The notes under the pieces: generated by a model
Told to the model about the DNA's origin: nothing
The model's database searches: none
What the model saw: the letters and a program-made list of their open reading frames with translations, nothing else
Program-made: the position numbers and the translations under genes
Assembly (NCBI GenBank): GCA_019671135.1
Contig: JAHRHY010000004.1
Span: forward strand, 1,178,001-1,242,000
Origin: Linnemannia hyalina
Taxonomy: Eukaryota > Mortierellomycota > Mortierellomycetes > Mortierellales > Mortierellaceae
DNA: 64,000 bases
Direction: 5' to 3'
Shown here: positions 10,593-23,336 of the stretch, piece after piece
Numbering within the stretch: the first letter of the stretch is position 1
Layout of the letters: the number at the start of each line of letters is the position of its first letter

Positions 10593-13083
10593 CTACCGGT
10601 GGAGGGTGTGATACTCCTCCTTGTATTGGTAGTCGTCGTCGTTGTCGTCGGGGTGATAGTCCCAACTCCCCGAAGGTTGCTGTCGGTGTCCACTGTGGCT
10701 CTGCTGGCGGTTTTCCTGCTGATGCCGTTCCGTGTTCTCTTGCTCGTTGGTGGTGAAGTAGAAATCCTGCAGCTTCTTCTGCAATTCTTGTTGTTGTTGC
10801 AACGAATGCTTGGCAGTGAGTGAAATCGGACGTCCTTCATCGCCACGGAGCTGCTGCTGAAACTCGTGTTGGCGCTGACGCTGCTGGAGGAGCTGAGAAG
10901 CACTAGGTGACAGGCCCTCGGAAATTGGTGGCGTGATGGGTCCAGAATTCCTGTTCCTAGGCTTGTTCGAATAAGGGGATGGATGAGGCACATAGGTGGT
11001 GGTTGGTTTGTATGGGACGCTTGGTTGGTAGTTTCCTATCATCGGGCTGGAATGGTTGGAGTTCATCGGAGTGCTCATAGACAATGTTCCCCCTGACTGC
11101 AAGATCTGGAGCGTCTGCTTGTGTTGTTGAGGGGATGGCTGAACCTGGAGGTATTGCAGCTCAGGTGAAGGAGGGAAAGGCGAAGGTTGTTGCTGCTCAT
11201 TAAGCTTGCGCTGTTGACTCAATACCGTCTGCAGGTGGAGGTTCTCGTGGGCCAAGGGAGGCAGTCCTGAATCTCCCATGCTCTCATATGCGGCCGAGGT
11301 ATCGCATCCCATGCTCTCCAAAAGTGCCTCTGGCTCGGGTCCCATGCTCTCCAGAGGCGCATGCTTGGTCGTATGGGCGTCCTTTCTCGATGCGGAGGTA
11401 CTTCTTTGATCGTCCATGGATTCGCTAGACGTTCTGGATCCTCCGAGCTCCTCCAATGGAGGGGTCGAGACAGCCTTGGCAATCTTTTTCTCCTCCTCAG
11501 TAGCCTGAGAGGATGGTGGGCGACGTTGAGAGGGGATGTGTCCTCCAATCTCCACAGATTGAGGGCCTCTGACAACCCTCGCAGGACTCGCTGGTTTGGG
11601 GACAGCGAGACTCTCCTGCTCTGAGATAAAGCGCAACTCCTCAGGAGTGAGGACGAGATCCGAGACTTCCGTGAGTGGGACAGGTGAAGCCGCCGCAAGG
11701 CTCATAGCGAGTGCCTCCTCAAGCTCCAGCTCTTCCTGTCGTCTCAACTGCTCCTCTTCTGCAGCTCTGGCACGGCCCTTTTGGACTCTTCTTGGTTCGA
11801 GAGATTCAGACGAGGGAATTCTGTCGGGTGTCCTTGGAGGCAGTGGTGGAACCGTGGCTGTTGACTCGACCTTGGTGGCAGGCTTGGCAGAGGGTGAAGG
11901 CGAAGACGATGAGGTTGCTGATTTCTTGGCGGATCCATTGGCGGCGGCGGCAGTTGCAGATACATCGGATACTGAAACGGTGGGGGTGGGGGTATGTTCG
12001 GGTGGCGGGTTGATCAAGGTATCCTGGTGGTTATCGACTGTTGTTCCTTGACTCCAGTTCTCCAGAGCGATGCGAGCAGCCTGAAGAACGCCTTCAGTCT
12101 CACGACCTAAGCAATATAACATAACGAGTTATTTAACAAGTCAACCTCACATTGCCTGACTTTGAACTCCTGCGATAACATAATCTGCCAAGCTCACTTA
12201 CCATCGGCATATGGTTGAACATCGCGGGACAGGTCGATGTGCTCCAACAAATGCTTTCCATGTTCGCCAATGATCTGCATCTTTTTGCCCAGTTCGATAA
12301 CGGCATCCAGTTGTTCGGCATATGCAGTCTTGATAAGTTGGCGCTTGTATTGGACCAACTCGGGATCAACCTCAGGCTCCTTCTTGGAGCTGGTCTCCTC
12401 GGCGTCCTTCTTCAGCCATGCCTTAAATCCACTCTTGCCCTTCTCGACGAGCTTTGTTTGAATATCGTTCTGGAATCGGCCCATCTCGCAGAGAGTGTCG
12501 TCCCTGGTCCTGAGAACCTTGATCTTCTCACGAAAATCCTCATACTGGGATCCGAAGCGGAGCTCATAGTCGCTGATCTTGCGAATCAGCAGGTTCAACT
12601 TCAACAGGACATCCTATTGACCGAGAGAAATAAGAATGAAGGGTTTTAGCCAAGACACTAAAAAAAGGGTCGTGCTTTTTTTGGAAACAAGTGGTTTTGT
12701 CATGTCAGCTGCACCCGAAGTTTCGTCTACGTTACCCCAAGGTCGTCAGTCTATTTGTGTTGTTGGCAGTTTTGAGATAAAACGAGACGTGGAAAACGGT
12801 TTGAATTAGATTAGGGGTTGACAACGGGCAACTAGATGATGCACACATGAAAAAGGTTATTCCTTTCAAGAAGGAACAACTGCATGCACCTGACTTGTAC
12901 CTGAGATTTGCTCCAGGCCATCATGTGTTTGCATTCCTCGACTCTTGCTTTCGAGACCGCAGAGAGACTGTCGACGAGTCGCCGTTGCTCGCCGATGGCG
13001 TTGGTGAGAGGGTTCATGAATGAGCCAGCAGCATAGCGGGCGCCATCATGTAGACGGGACCTGCCAGAGTTTATCATATCCAT
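10593..13083 (-). CDS. PIL1: Eisosome core protein, Pil1/Lsp1 family BAR-domain protein
   Basis: A 702-residue protein in three exons (13083-12901, 12613-12202, 12106-10593). Residues ~1-230 match the Pil1/Lsp1 BAR domain, which assembles into plasma-membrane furrows (eisosomes): the region LDAVIELGKKMQIIGEHGKHL followed by a YADG loop and an EGVLQAARIALENW helix is the family's C-terminal core. The intron position lies inside that loop. The remaining ~470 residues are unlike the short acidic tails of yeast Pil1/Lsp1: low complexity, Ser/Pro/Gln-rich, with an EEEQLRRQEELELEEALA helix and three copies of a short ESMG motif (DNA ~11270-11355). The extended tail is probably disordered and regulated by phosphorylation. 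The start chosen is the first ATG of the open frame (MDMINSGRS). Confidence 0.85.
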
Positions 13084-13620
13084 GCTACAAGAGTCGACGG
13101 AGTGCGTTGTTGCTGCTTCTGTTGTTGATGAAGAAGAAGAGGGCGAGGGCGATGACAGAGGCGATGAGGCGGCGTGTAGGAAAAGAGATAGTGGGGAGGG
13201 GATGGAGGAGAAGAGGAAGGGGTGGAAAGTAGAAGAAGAGAAATAAAATAAAAAAAGGCCACCAGGCAAGGTGGACAAAAAAAGAAAAACGAAAAACGAA
13301 AAAAGAAAAAGGAAAAAAGAAAAAAGCCCGCCCATCCCGTCCCATCAAACTCTACTCGCCTACGGCATATGGGTCCAGGACAACAGAGTGAGCCCAATGG
13401 TGGCCACCCTGCGTCGACTATTCACAGCCCCCTTCTCTCTCTTCTGTCTCTTTCTCCAAAGAGCCACAGCCGCGCTGTGTTCTGATTAGGTACAGAAAAA
13501 TATACATACTCTCTCTTTGAGGTTTACTTTTTGGATCTTTGGTCCTCCCTTTCTCTCATTTTATTTGAAAAGAGCAAACATCGAATGTCACTCCTTCGCT
13601 CCTTTCCCCTTTACCTCCTT
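13084..13620. other. Intergenic, promoter of the eisosome gene
   Basis: No gene is seen. The minus strand is pyrimidine-rich for about 250 bp directly upstream of the Pil1-type start at 13083, as at other promoters in the window. Confidence 0.5.
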
Positions 13621-15297
13621 TCACATCTTCTGCTTCTTGTCCTTCTCAGCAGCCAGGGTCAGTAATCGCTCTTCCTCTTCCCGATCCATGCGCAACATTT
13701 CCTCCGCAAGTCGTTTCCGCTCATTGTCCTTGTTCTTCATCCTTGCCAACGTTGCAGCCTCATAGTCATCCACCAGTGGTGCAGCAACGTTAAATATAGG
13801 CGGTGGTGCAAAGCTAGGGATCTAATCAATCGATGCAAATACAAAATGCAAAAACGAATGCGTATGCTAATTAGTTGATGAACTCCTTTACGACTCCTTG
13901 CTAGTCGATATTGTAAGACCTCGCAGCAATCCACTTACATCTGAGGGGAATCCTGCAAACCCTTTTGCTGATGATCCAAAGGCTGGTGTGAAGGCCGGGC
14001 TCGGTGCGGTATTAAATACTGGCCGCGGCGCACTTTGTGGACTTGAGGCTGAAGTAGGTGTTGAGGCAGCAGTAGAAGGTGTGGATGATGGTGATGATGC
14101 GCTCTTGGCACGTAGACTAGATACTAATGCTGGCTCTGATCCTCCTGCCCACGAAACCGTAAACGCTTCCAAGTCCTTGTTGCCCTTCTCCGAAGCCGCC
14201 ATTGTTGTAAACTAGATAGGTAGAGATAATATATAAACAGAGGCTGTTAGAACGGATACGTGGCCACTATGTAAAACGACACTGCGCCTGTCACATTTCA
14301 AGAAGGAATTGCCATCAACTTAAGCCGGATGAAGACTTACTGCGCCTGTGAGAGTCTTGAAAGATATCAGTGCCGATCCTTGTTTCTTGGACAAACAAGA
14401 GTCGATTACGCCAAACTTCTTGAAAATCTCTGTCAGCTCCTCTGTTCCGAGTTCCTGTTTCTTCTTTTTCCACTTGACTCTTAGTGTCGTGTCCAGTGAA
14501 GTTGCTTCTTCTATTACCAGGTTTAATTCGAAATGAGTTCAATAGAGTTAGCGATAGTTAGCGATTGTACTTGAGAAAAGGTTTTGTGCTGACATCCAGT
14601 GGGGTCAGTTGGTGTATAGTTGTAGCTTACCATCTCGTGCTGCCTGCCGCACTGCCTTAGACGCTTGAGAGAGTTGATTCGCCTGCTCCAAGAGTTCAGC
14701 TTCCCGTTCTTCCCGCTTTTTGATATTCTCCTTCTTGAGTCGTTCCATCTAACATTGATCACAAGAGCTCTATGTTAGTTTTTTCTGTGTGGCCGGCTGA
14801 ATCAAGTGGTAAGTGGTGCAGTCTAACGGTATATACCTCATAATGCATTCTGAGAGCAGCGGCCTTCTCGTCCTGCTGTTGCTTCTTGAAAGCGTTCTCC
14901 CTGTTCTCGAGATCCTCCTTCATCTTCCTGCGGACTGAATCGTACTTGTTAGATCGCTCCTTTGCTTGCACTTTAACATTAAGCAGGTTGTCGAAGGCAG
15001 CTCGTGCTGCTGGGTCGAGAAGAAGGTCGTATGCTTGCGACAGCTCATGGAAGACCTTGGCTATGATGATAACAAAAGGTACGCAGTGTCAGCACTCCCT
15101 GTTCGAATCGCAACAGTGTCAAGTCGGCGCAAATAAAGACGTCTGAGAGGAACGAGGAACGAACCTGCGTTGGGATCAGGGTTCTTATCGGGATGGACTT
15201 TGAGTGCCCTGACCCTGTATGCCTTTGTGATCTCCTTTGAGGTGGCTGTCCGTTCGACGCCGAGAATGGCGTACCAGTCGAGTTGCTCCTCTGCCAT
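13621..15297 (-). CDS. DNAJC17: DnaJ homolog subfamily C member 17 (J domain plus RRM)
   Basis: A 372-residue J-protein in six exons (15297-15165, 15060-14837, 14748-14631, 14510-14341, 14211-13939, 13821-13621). The N-terminus is a complete J domain ([20 protein letters not shown], then the HPD motif in [10 protein letters not shown]). A long charged coiled coil (~80-165) follows. Residues ~165-220 form an RRM-like fold ([27 protein letters not shown]). The C-terminal part is Ser/Ala/Pro-rich and ends in a basic/acidic helix. This order (J, coiled coil, RRM) defines DNAJC17, the relative of yeast Cwc23, a nuclear factor acting with the spliceosome. It is transcribed divergently from VPS51. 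Confidence 0.9.
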
Positions 15298-15549
15298 GCT
15301 GATCTGTCCTGTCTCGTCGTTGTTGTTGCGGGATGTGAAAGAGTTGAATGCTTCATTGAAGGGAAGGAAGCAAGTTCACACAAAACTCGAGCAGTCACCT
15401 TTTTGAGTTCGACCTTCAAAGTGCAGCCGACTTGATGATGACAGTTAACAGCCCTACTCTTCTTCTCTCATCCTTCCCTTACCTCCCCACACCCGCTCAT
15501 TCTTCATCCCTCACACGACAGCATCAACAAGACATCACCCCAAATACAA
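15298..15549. promoter_or_regulatory. Short bidirectional promoter region
   Basis: The 252 bp between the divergent start codons of DNAJC17 (minus) and VPS51 (plus) must carry both promoters. A C/T-rich tract just upstream of the VPS51 ATG is the only visible signal; no clear TATA box was found. Confidence 0.55.
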
Positions 15550-18500
15550 ATGGCTGCAGGAGCGAATGCGACCATCCACCCCCCCGAAGGAAACTCGCTG
15601 ACTATCCCTCACCGGTCCACCGCTGGGAACAATGCTACAGGGACAGCGACGCGTCGGCGAGCAAAGAGCTTTCTTCGCAATTACTACGGCATTCAACAAA
15701 CTGATGCCACCAACCAGAGTGGCTCTAAGGACAGCTCATCAGCTCCCTCAGGACCCACCTCTAAAGCTGACCCATACGATTTAGGTACGACCTTGTCCTT
15801 AGGGCACCCTTGTGACGACCACCTCGAGTCGACGTTTCTTTTGAAACTAACGTTACTGGTGATCCTTTCCGTATACTCTTGTTCTATAGACAGTCATGCG
15901 TTTGAGGTGGACAAGTACATGCATAAGATGTTTGTGGAGAAGCAATTGCCAGGACTGGTGCAGGCGGACAATGAGCTCGTTGCCGATATTCGACAGCTGG
16001 ACGGCGATATGAAGACTCTTGTCTATGAGAACTATAGCAAGTTCCTCAGTGCAACAGACACCATCAACAAGGCAAGGCATCAAAACCGCAACATCCTGGA
16101 ACTTACAATACTCTCTTCACATGGACACAAACCTCTCGCGTTCTGACACTCCTTTCCTTCTTGCCTTCCTACTTTGTCGTTCAAACACGATAGATGAAGT
16201 CCAATGTCGATAACCTCGAATCGGAGATGGCACGCTTAACCCAGAATATCGGCAAGATTGCCACCTCTTCCTCGGCAATCCACAGCTCACTTGGAGGCAA
16301 GCGAGAAAAGATCCGACAGCTGAACGGTGTCCACAGTCTCTTGACAAAGGTACTTGGATCTCCCGCACTCTGCCCCACGTCGATTTGAATTGCGACTATG
16401 GAGATATATCATTAACCCAACGATTTCAAAATATTAGCTCCAATTCGTCTTCGAGTTACCAACAAACCTCCACCAATGTCTGGAAACAGAGTCATATACC
16501 CAAGCCGTCAAGTCTTATTGCCGGACGCTTCACCTCCTCCAACACTACAAACATCTCACCGTCTTCACAGGGATTGAGCGCGAATGTAAGGCGATCATGG
16601 TCCAGGTCGCCCAAAAGATCCGCCAAAAGATGTGTTCTGACACGGTAATTAATTGCCTCTCGTGTTTCCACGTTTGCATATGACAGCATATTTTTGGAAT
16701 GTCATACTATTCGTGGACGGACGCACTGACTTCATTTTTTCGATCTGCATTATTCTTTTAGGCAAGCATCACAGAAATCACGGAATCTGTTGGTCTGTTA
16801 CTCGCACTCAAGGAGGACCCTGTTGCCCTGTGGAAGCAGTACTTGAATTTGTAAGTGGGGCGATCATTAATCCTTGTTGACCCATAATGTTTGCGTGCAT
16901 TCCTTGGAAAGCGCTTCCATGGGCTAACAACATCGTAACGAAATGAAATGTGTTACAAATAGGTCCATGAGTGCGCTCCGCAAGGTGAACACAAAGACGC
17001 TGGAAGAGATAAAGAATTTACCATTATACAGCACCCCGCCTGCTGCATCTCCCAGATCAGCTCAAACACCCACGCCAGCAACACCCAAGCGCTCCATCAA
17101 AAAATCGGCAAGGATAGCGGCAAATACCCCGGCATCGCCAGGAACAGGATCGACAGAGAAAGAGAAGGCGACCAAGGTCAAGACATCTACACCACCTCCA
17201 GCTGATAAAGTCGCGTACCTGAACACGTACTTTTTGAAGCAGGTTGAGGCATTTGTCGTCTCGTTCATGAACTACTTTTTGGCTCCTACAGCGGCTTCTG
17301 GAACTCCTGCCAACTCCAGCTCCAACAGCGGTGGGACGGCTGTAGCTGCGTCAGGCGAGGAAGCTACTGGATCAGACCAGAGACCGCCAGCATGGGTGGC
17401 CAAGGACACCAGGGTTCATGCCAACTTGACGCATGAACAAATTTCTGAGGCGTCGACAACTGTCATGGAGGCTGCTTCCAACATGATCTCCAAGTATCTG
17501 GACACCATCCGCTCCTTCCTGGACTATCCTGTAAGCATAACACTCTAGTCGTTTGTTTCAGCCACTAGGAACCACGACTACTATGAGCTATGAGGAACTA
17601 AAACGCGTTCATATGTGCTCCGTTGTTGATTTAGAATGATATTTTCAGCATTGAGCCTCAGGTCCATGTTCATGTCCTTCAGAACCTATACCTCGGCACC
17701 AAGTCCAGCAGCGGCCTCTGCCAGCTCGTTGGATTTGACACCCTTGCAACAGGACTGATTCAGAACTGGGAGAGCCAGCTGATTGAGCGAGCATTGGGCA
17801 AGGTCAAGGAAGGATTGATGTCCAAGATCGTACAACAGGATCTTCAGTTGGCTCAGCAGAGCTCCAAATCGAACAACAACGGCACAACCATAGGCGATGT
17901 CTCACTCTCATTGGCAGAGCCTTCTTCTACAGCTGCTGCTACCCCAGCGTTTAGCTGGGCTATAGTTCTTAAGGAGACTACTGTATGGCTTTTGGACACT
18001 TTCAAGGTGGACACGATTCCGTTCCTGGAAAAGTGTATGAGTTCAGACGCCCAGTTCTTGGAGACGACAGAGGGCCGGGCCTTGTTTTTGAAGAACTTCC
18101 AGAACGAGTTCAAGACGTTCTGGGATTGGACCCTCAAAGAGATGCAACAACGTTCGTCGGCCATCCCACCCTCTGGAGCAGGATCGGCAGAATCGTTGGG
18201 ATCTCGGACAACGTCCTTGGTCATGTCGCAGCTCTGCTTCGAGTTCTCGACCACAGTGGTAGAGCAGCTGTACAAAACCCTGTCCAAGACCCTCTTCCGT
18301 GTCGGCAAACGGAACCGGTCCGGATCGTTCTTGATCGAGTCGTACGAAGAACCGCCTGTTCTGCCGCAACTTCAATGGGACTGCAAGTCTGTGATCCAGG
18401 CCTGTCAGGAATCGGGACACGTCCTTTTGGACGGGTTTATTGCCAGAACGGGTAACGAACTGTCGTGGTTGGTCATGGATGTTCGGTCAGAGACTGATTT

Positions 18501-19269
18501 TATGACTCTTGAGTCTCCACCAACAGGCGTGTCTGTCGCATGGGAGACAATTTATCGCCAGCTGAACGAGATTGAGCACCAGGTGATGATGGTCTATGGC
18601 GACGAGGGCGAGCGGCTGGGCAACCACGAGATCAGCTCTGAATCGACGCGTCGCGAATCGGCGTTCAGACCAGCCGGTGGTATTGGAGGCGGGGCTGGTG
18701 GGGGAAGTCATAGCGGTAGCAAACCTTCCCACCGAAACGACTCGCTGGCGTCCTTTGGCAGCAACACGATGAACAGTCGATTCGACCACCAACAACGCAA
18801 CTTGTTGCTCAGCAACATTGATAAGCTGTTCTCGGACCGCGTCGAGATCTTCATCCGCTGCCAGGACTTGAACAGGACGGGGATCATGTTTGGAATCATC
18901 AAGATCTTGCTCAAGGCTTGGGCAGAGTCGGTGAGGATGAAGACATTTGGCAAAGGTGGTTTCCAGCAGGTCCAGGTTGACTCCGAGTTCGCCAAAGTTT
19001 GGTTATGGAGATTTGCGACTGCCGATGAGCGTTTGATGCATTCGCTCCTGGAGGAGGCACAGCAAACGGCCTATAGACGATGCATCGATGCCGTGCCCTT
19101 GGACACCCATGTAAGTTTTCAGCTCCTTTTTCTACACTTCACCTTTCGCCTCGTTGTTTCTGCCTGAGACTCTTCGTTTGCTAACTCAGTTCTGTTCTCG
19201 CGCCCCTTCACAACTTGCATCGTGCTTGTCTAGACTGTGGAATCAATCATCAACTCCTTCGAACGATAG
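15550..19269 (+). CDS. VPS51: GARP/EARP tethering complex subunit Vps51
   Basis: A 982-residue protein in eight exons (15550-15784, 15890-16071, 16194-16349, 16438-16644, 16762-16850, 16963-17530, 17635-19110, 19234-19269). Residues ~75-280 are the Vps51/Vps67 domain: a short RRAKSFLRNYYGI-like N-terminal motif, then FEVDKYMHKM, YENYSKFLSATDTI, the coiled coil KMKSNVDNLESEM, and the ELPTNLHQCLETESYTQAVK segment. The protein is a subunit of the GARP complex, which tethers endosome-derived vesicles at the trans-Golgi. Ala/Thr/Pro-rich inserts (~345-420) interrupt an otherwise helical C-terminal half. Intron 2 (16072-16193) has a GC donor (AAG|GCAAGG); no GT donor in the right frame exists nearby. 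The last coding exon is only 36 nt. Confidence 0.92.
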
Positions 19270-19634
19270 AGTAAATACATAAATGGAAACTAATAATTTG
19301 TATTCAAACAGAAAAGAAAAAACTATGTGCAAATGTTTTTGGTGCGGCTAAATGGGGTGTGGTCTTGGGAAATGACAAAAGAGAAATAAAAAGAAAGAGT
19401 TCCTGCGGAAGGGGTATATCGCAAGGTTACATGCTGAGTATGGGTGTGTTTGTGTGTATGATGCCTTCCATCACGATGTACTCTTTTCTACTACTCTTCT
19501 TTTTGGTATCCTTCTTTCTTCGTGTTACGCATCAACAGTAGTGTGTTTGTTGATTGCACCTCGAGAACGTCCATCCCTCGAATCCAATGCCGTTTTTTTC
19601 AGTTTTTTGACCGCGCCGCTCTCCGTTCGCCAAT
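19270..19634. other. Convergent intergenic region
   Basis: This lies between the 3' ends of VPS51 (plus) and the DEK gene (minus). It is AT-rich with poly(A)-signal-like AATAAA sequences around 19386. No gene is seen. Confidence 0.5.
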
Positions 19635-22231
19635 CTACTTGTCTTTTGGTGTTGCTGCTGCCTTGGCCTTGGGCTTCTTGGCAACGGCGACGTCCGTGCT
19701 GTCGGCCTTTCTCTTCTATTATTTAGCCAATGTGTAACAACAAAAAAATGTCAGATAACATGATTGATTGTTCCTGAAAAAATAACATTGTAGTAGATTG
19801 ATTTTTACCTTGCCAGCGGCGGCTTCGGGCTTCTTCTCGACGGCAGCGGCGGCCTTGGGGGCCTTCTCCTTCTTCTTCTCCTTAGGGGCATCAGCCTTGG
19901 CAGCGGCGGGAGCATCAGCCTTGGCAGCCTTCTTGGGAGCGGCCTTGGGCTTCTCTGCGCTCTCCTCCTATACGTATACAAGAGAAATGAATGATGAATA
20001 ACATGAACACGAACATGAAAATCCAATGTTGAAAGAAACATGAGCTAGAACAGCTATTCTTACCTTGGCCTTGGGTGCGGCGGGCTTGGCAGCCTTCTTG
20101 GGCTTGGTCTCTTCCTTGCTCTCCTTCTCAGCCTTGGCAGCCTTCTCCTTCTTCTCCTTGGGTGCCTTCTTGGTCTCGGTTGTTGATGCAGCGGCGGCAG
20201 CCTTGGGGGCTTTCTCCTTCTTCTCCTTGGGGGCCTTCTCGGTCTTGTCGGTCTTGTCAGCCTTATCAGCCTTGGCGGCCTTGGGCTCCTTGGCGACCTT
20301 CTTCTCCTTGGGGGTGGCCTTCTCGGTGGTCTCAACCTTGGCAGCCTTCTCCTTCTTCTCCTTGGGGGCCTTGGCCTTCTTCTCACCATCAGCAGCGGCG
20401 GCAGCCTTGGTGCCCTTCTCCTTCTTCTCCTTGGGTGCCTTCTCGGCCTTGTTAGCCTTAGTGGCCTTGGCGGCCTTGGGCTCCTTGGTCTCCTTGGTCT
20501 CCTTGGTCTCCTTGGTAGCCTTCTCCTTCTTCTCCTTCTTCTCCTTCTTCTCCTTGGTAGCCTTGTCAGTCTTTGAAGCCTTCTCCTTCTTAGCCTTCTT
20601 GGCGTCGACAGCGGCAGCAGCCTTGGGGGCCTTCTTCTCCTTCTTGGCCTCCTGGGCAGCCTTGGCTCTCTTATCGGCGCTCTTGGCGTTCTCAGCGACG
20701 GCCTTAGTCTCATAGTCCTCTCTGACGACGGAATCAACAGCCTCCCACTTGTCAACGAGCTTCTTGTAGATGTCGGCACGGGATGCATCGGGAGCGGCGT
20801 CCTTGATATCCTTCTGGTGATCCTTGACGTACATGTCGAAGGCGGAGCGGACCTTGGGGGCGCGGGTAGAGGTAGAGGTGGAAGTCTTGGAAGCCTTGGA
20901 GGCCTTAGCGGCAGCCTTGGCCTTGGCGAGGGCAGCCTTCTTCTTGGCCGCCTGGGCCTTCTTCTGCTCGCTCTTCTTGGCCTTGAGCTCGGCGCTCTTC
21001 TTGGCCTTGGCAGCGGCCTTGGCCTTCTTGACAGCAAGAGCCTGAGCCTTCTTCTCCTTGGCATCCTGAGCGGCCTATATGTGGGTGTCGCAGGCGAGAA
21101 AAGTGTTAGTTGTTGAAATCCACTAGTTTGATTGATCGTTTTATGGGAACACGTAAAACATGTAGCTGTGAGCAACGATTATTACCTTCTGGGCGCGAGG
21201 GACAAGACCAGAGTCCTCGGGCTTCTTCAAGAAGACCATGAGGCGCTCGAGCAAAGCATCCTAAGGTTACGATTGAGGTCAGATAGATGATAGAGCGTCA
21301 GCAAGGGGGCTTTAGACGAAAGCGCGAAATTTATGGTAAGCCTCCCGAAGGTTGAGATGGTGGCGTCGTCGCTGAATGATTGTCGAGTTGAACATGAAGC
21401 GCCCCTTTTGTTTGCTATTATTGCCAGTCCCGACAGATAATTCCTGTAAACAAACATCGGTGTTGTCGTTGGTTCTTGAGAATTGAAGATTCAATATCGT
21501 CGCACCCCTTTTTCCTGTTTGCTGTGTTCCTTGATGAATGAATTGAACTTGATCATGCATACCTTGTCACCGCCAGCTTCGAGGTTGAAGACATCAATGA
21601 GCTCGCGAAGACCACCAACGGTCCACTTTCCGAGCTTCTCCTCAAGAGCCTCCTCGTCCTTCTATAAATCGACAAGTCGACAACATGTTAGTATGCGTCG
21701 TATGCGTTTTTTAGGGCAACTAACTCTCTTTCGTTTTTCTTGGTTCCTTTGAACAATCAGAAACATTTTCGAAACTGGGAGGGATAACGATAATCCGTAG
21801 GATTCCGTGTGCCGTACCTCGTTCAAGTACTCAAATCCGTTGAATGCCTTGAGGTCGGTCTTGGGGCTCTTGGAGGGGGCGACGCGACCGAAGAGGAGAC
21901 GGTGGAGTCCCTTGACGGTCTCATCGCTGGACTTCAACTTGTCCAGGTTGGCGTTGACTATTGTTGCAAAAGAGACACGATGGAGAGACTGATTGGTCAG
22001 TTTTGTTGAGGCCAAAAATGATTGTTGCTGATGTAGGCGGAAGCGGGTTCAAAGAAGAAAACAAAAAGGGCAAAGGGCGTGTCGCTGTTGTGCCATTGAA
22101 CGCGTTCCTTCTCCTGTATACTTTGTAGGATCGTGGTTTGTAGTTCATTGATGGCACCGTGGCAGTTTGGCGGGAACGTTGAGGTGATTGACGTGCAATA
22201 ATTGTTGTGGTTGTTTGTTGTTTGTTGCTTC

Positions 22232-22267
<36 letters not shown>

Positions 22268-23336
22268 GGCTGTTGACACAATCCGAGTGTGTCCTGAGGT
22301 GGACATCACTGATTTCCAAGCGACGAGTGAGGGCTGATAAAAGTAAGAGCAGGGTTGACGATGAATGCTGTAAAAGTGACGGAGAGAGGGAAAGAGAGAC
22401 TTACCAGTGACGATAGAGCCGAGCTTGGTGCCCTTGCCCTATTGATTAAAAGAGAGGAGGCATAGCAGAACAGAGCAAAGAGAGGGCAGAGTGAGCATTC
22501 GATGATTGTTGAATGTATGTGTGAGTGATAGTTTCATTTGTGCTGGTCGTGTCGTGTGTGTTTGTTGGATTGTTGTGTGCGAGTGTGAAATTGAGAGGCA
22601 AGAAGAGGGCTATCATCCATCTCCAGCCCTCTCGACTTGTTTTTGTGTTTTGTGTGTGCATAAATTCAAACGTGTCGCGGGACAAGAGGGGAGAAGACAA
22701 GAAGAGAGAGAGAGGGAGAGAGAGGGAGAGAGGAACAAGAAACTTACCTCGGGAATGACCAACTTCTTCTCGGCCTTCTCGACGACAGGGACGGCAAAGC
22801 GCTCGACCTTTTTGCGCTCACGGGGGCCGGTGACGGGGACTAGATGGGCGCCATGTTTAAAGTGCATTAAAGAGAGATAGGGGATGAGGACGTCACATGG
22901 AGAGAAGATAGAGAGACCGATAGAATGACCATAGGAATGGGGTTAGTAAATGTGTGAAAATGGTTGTCAAATTCAGTCTGATATGTATGTGTGTAAATGT
23001 GAGCATTGGATGTTGGATGGATGGGGTTGAGCGAGAGGGGAGTGAATGAGTGCGGTGAGGGCGGACCGACTCGACGCGTCTTTTTTTTCTGTTTTTTTTT
23101 TCGAGCAAAGGTCGAAAATAATTTTTCGAGGGAGACCCAAAAAAAACAAACAACGCAAAAAAAAACGAAATTCGATTTTTTCATTTTTTTTTCGTGTTTT
23201 TGTTGTTTTTCGAAAAATAAAAATGAAAAAAAAGTGGGTTGGTTGGGTGGGCAGGCTGTTGCGCGTTCTTACGAGGAACAACGGGGTCACGGGGGATGTA
23301 GACCTCGGAATCAGAGGAGTCGCCAGAATCAGACAT
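19635..23336 (-). CDS. DEK-family chromatin protein with HMG-box-like segment and long Lys-rich tail
   Basis: A 584-residue nuclear protein in nine exons (23336-23273, 22839-22748, 22438-22405, 21957-21818, 21661-21563, 21260-21186, 21074-20064, 19967-19809, 19715-19635). After an acidic Ser-rich start come RKKVERFAVPVVEK, GKGTKLGSI, KGLHRLLFGRVAPSKSPKTD, FNGFEY and a SAP-like helix pair ending LMVFLKKPEDSGL. This is the pseudo-SAP/SAP module of DEK, which binds DNA structure and alters chromatin topology. The large exon adds residues ~242-300, KVRSAFDMYVKDHQKDI ... PDASRADIYKKLVDKWEAVD ... REDYETKA, with the spacing of an HMG box. The rest is ~280 residues of KEKKEKA/PKAAKA repeats, histone-H1-like and surely disordered. 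I do not see the separate C-terminal DEK domain of animal DEK. Introns near the 5' end are long (308-447 bp). Confidence 0.82.
22232..22266. repeat. (TTG)n microsatellite
   Basis: Roughly 11 TTG units inside the third intron of the DEK gene. Confidence 0.9.

Noticed and set aside
20060..21175. Arg/Pro-rich 371-codon frame on the minus strand
   Set aside because: It is a shifted reading of the Lys/Ala repeats of the DEK gene; the repeat codons generate long frames in all registers.
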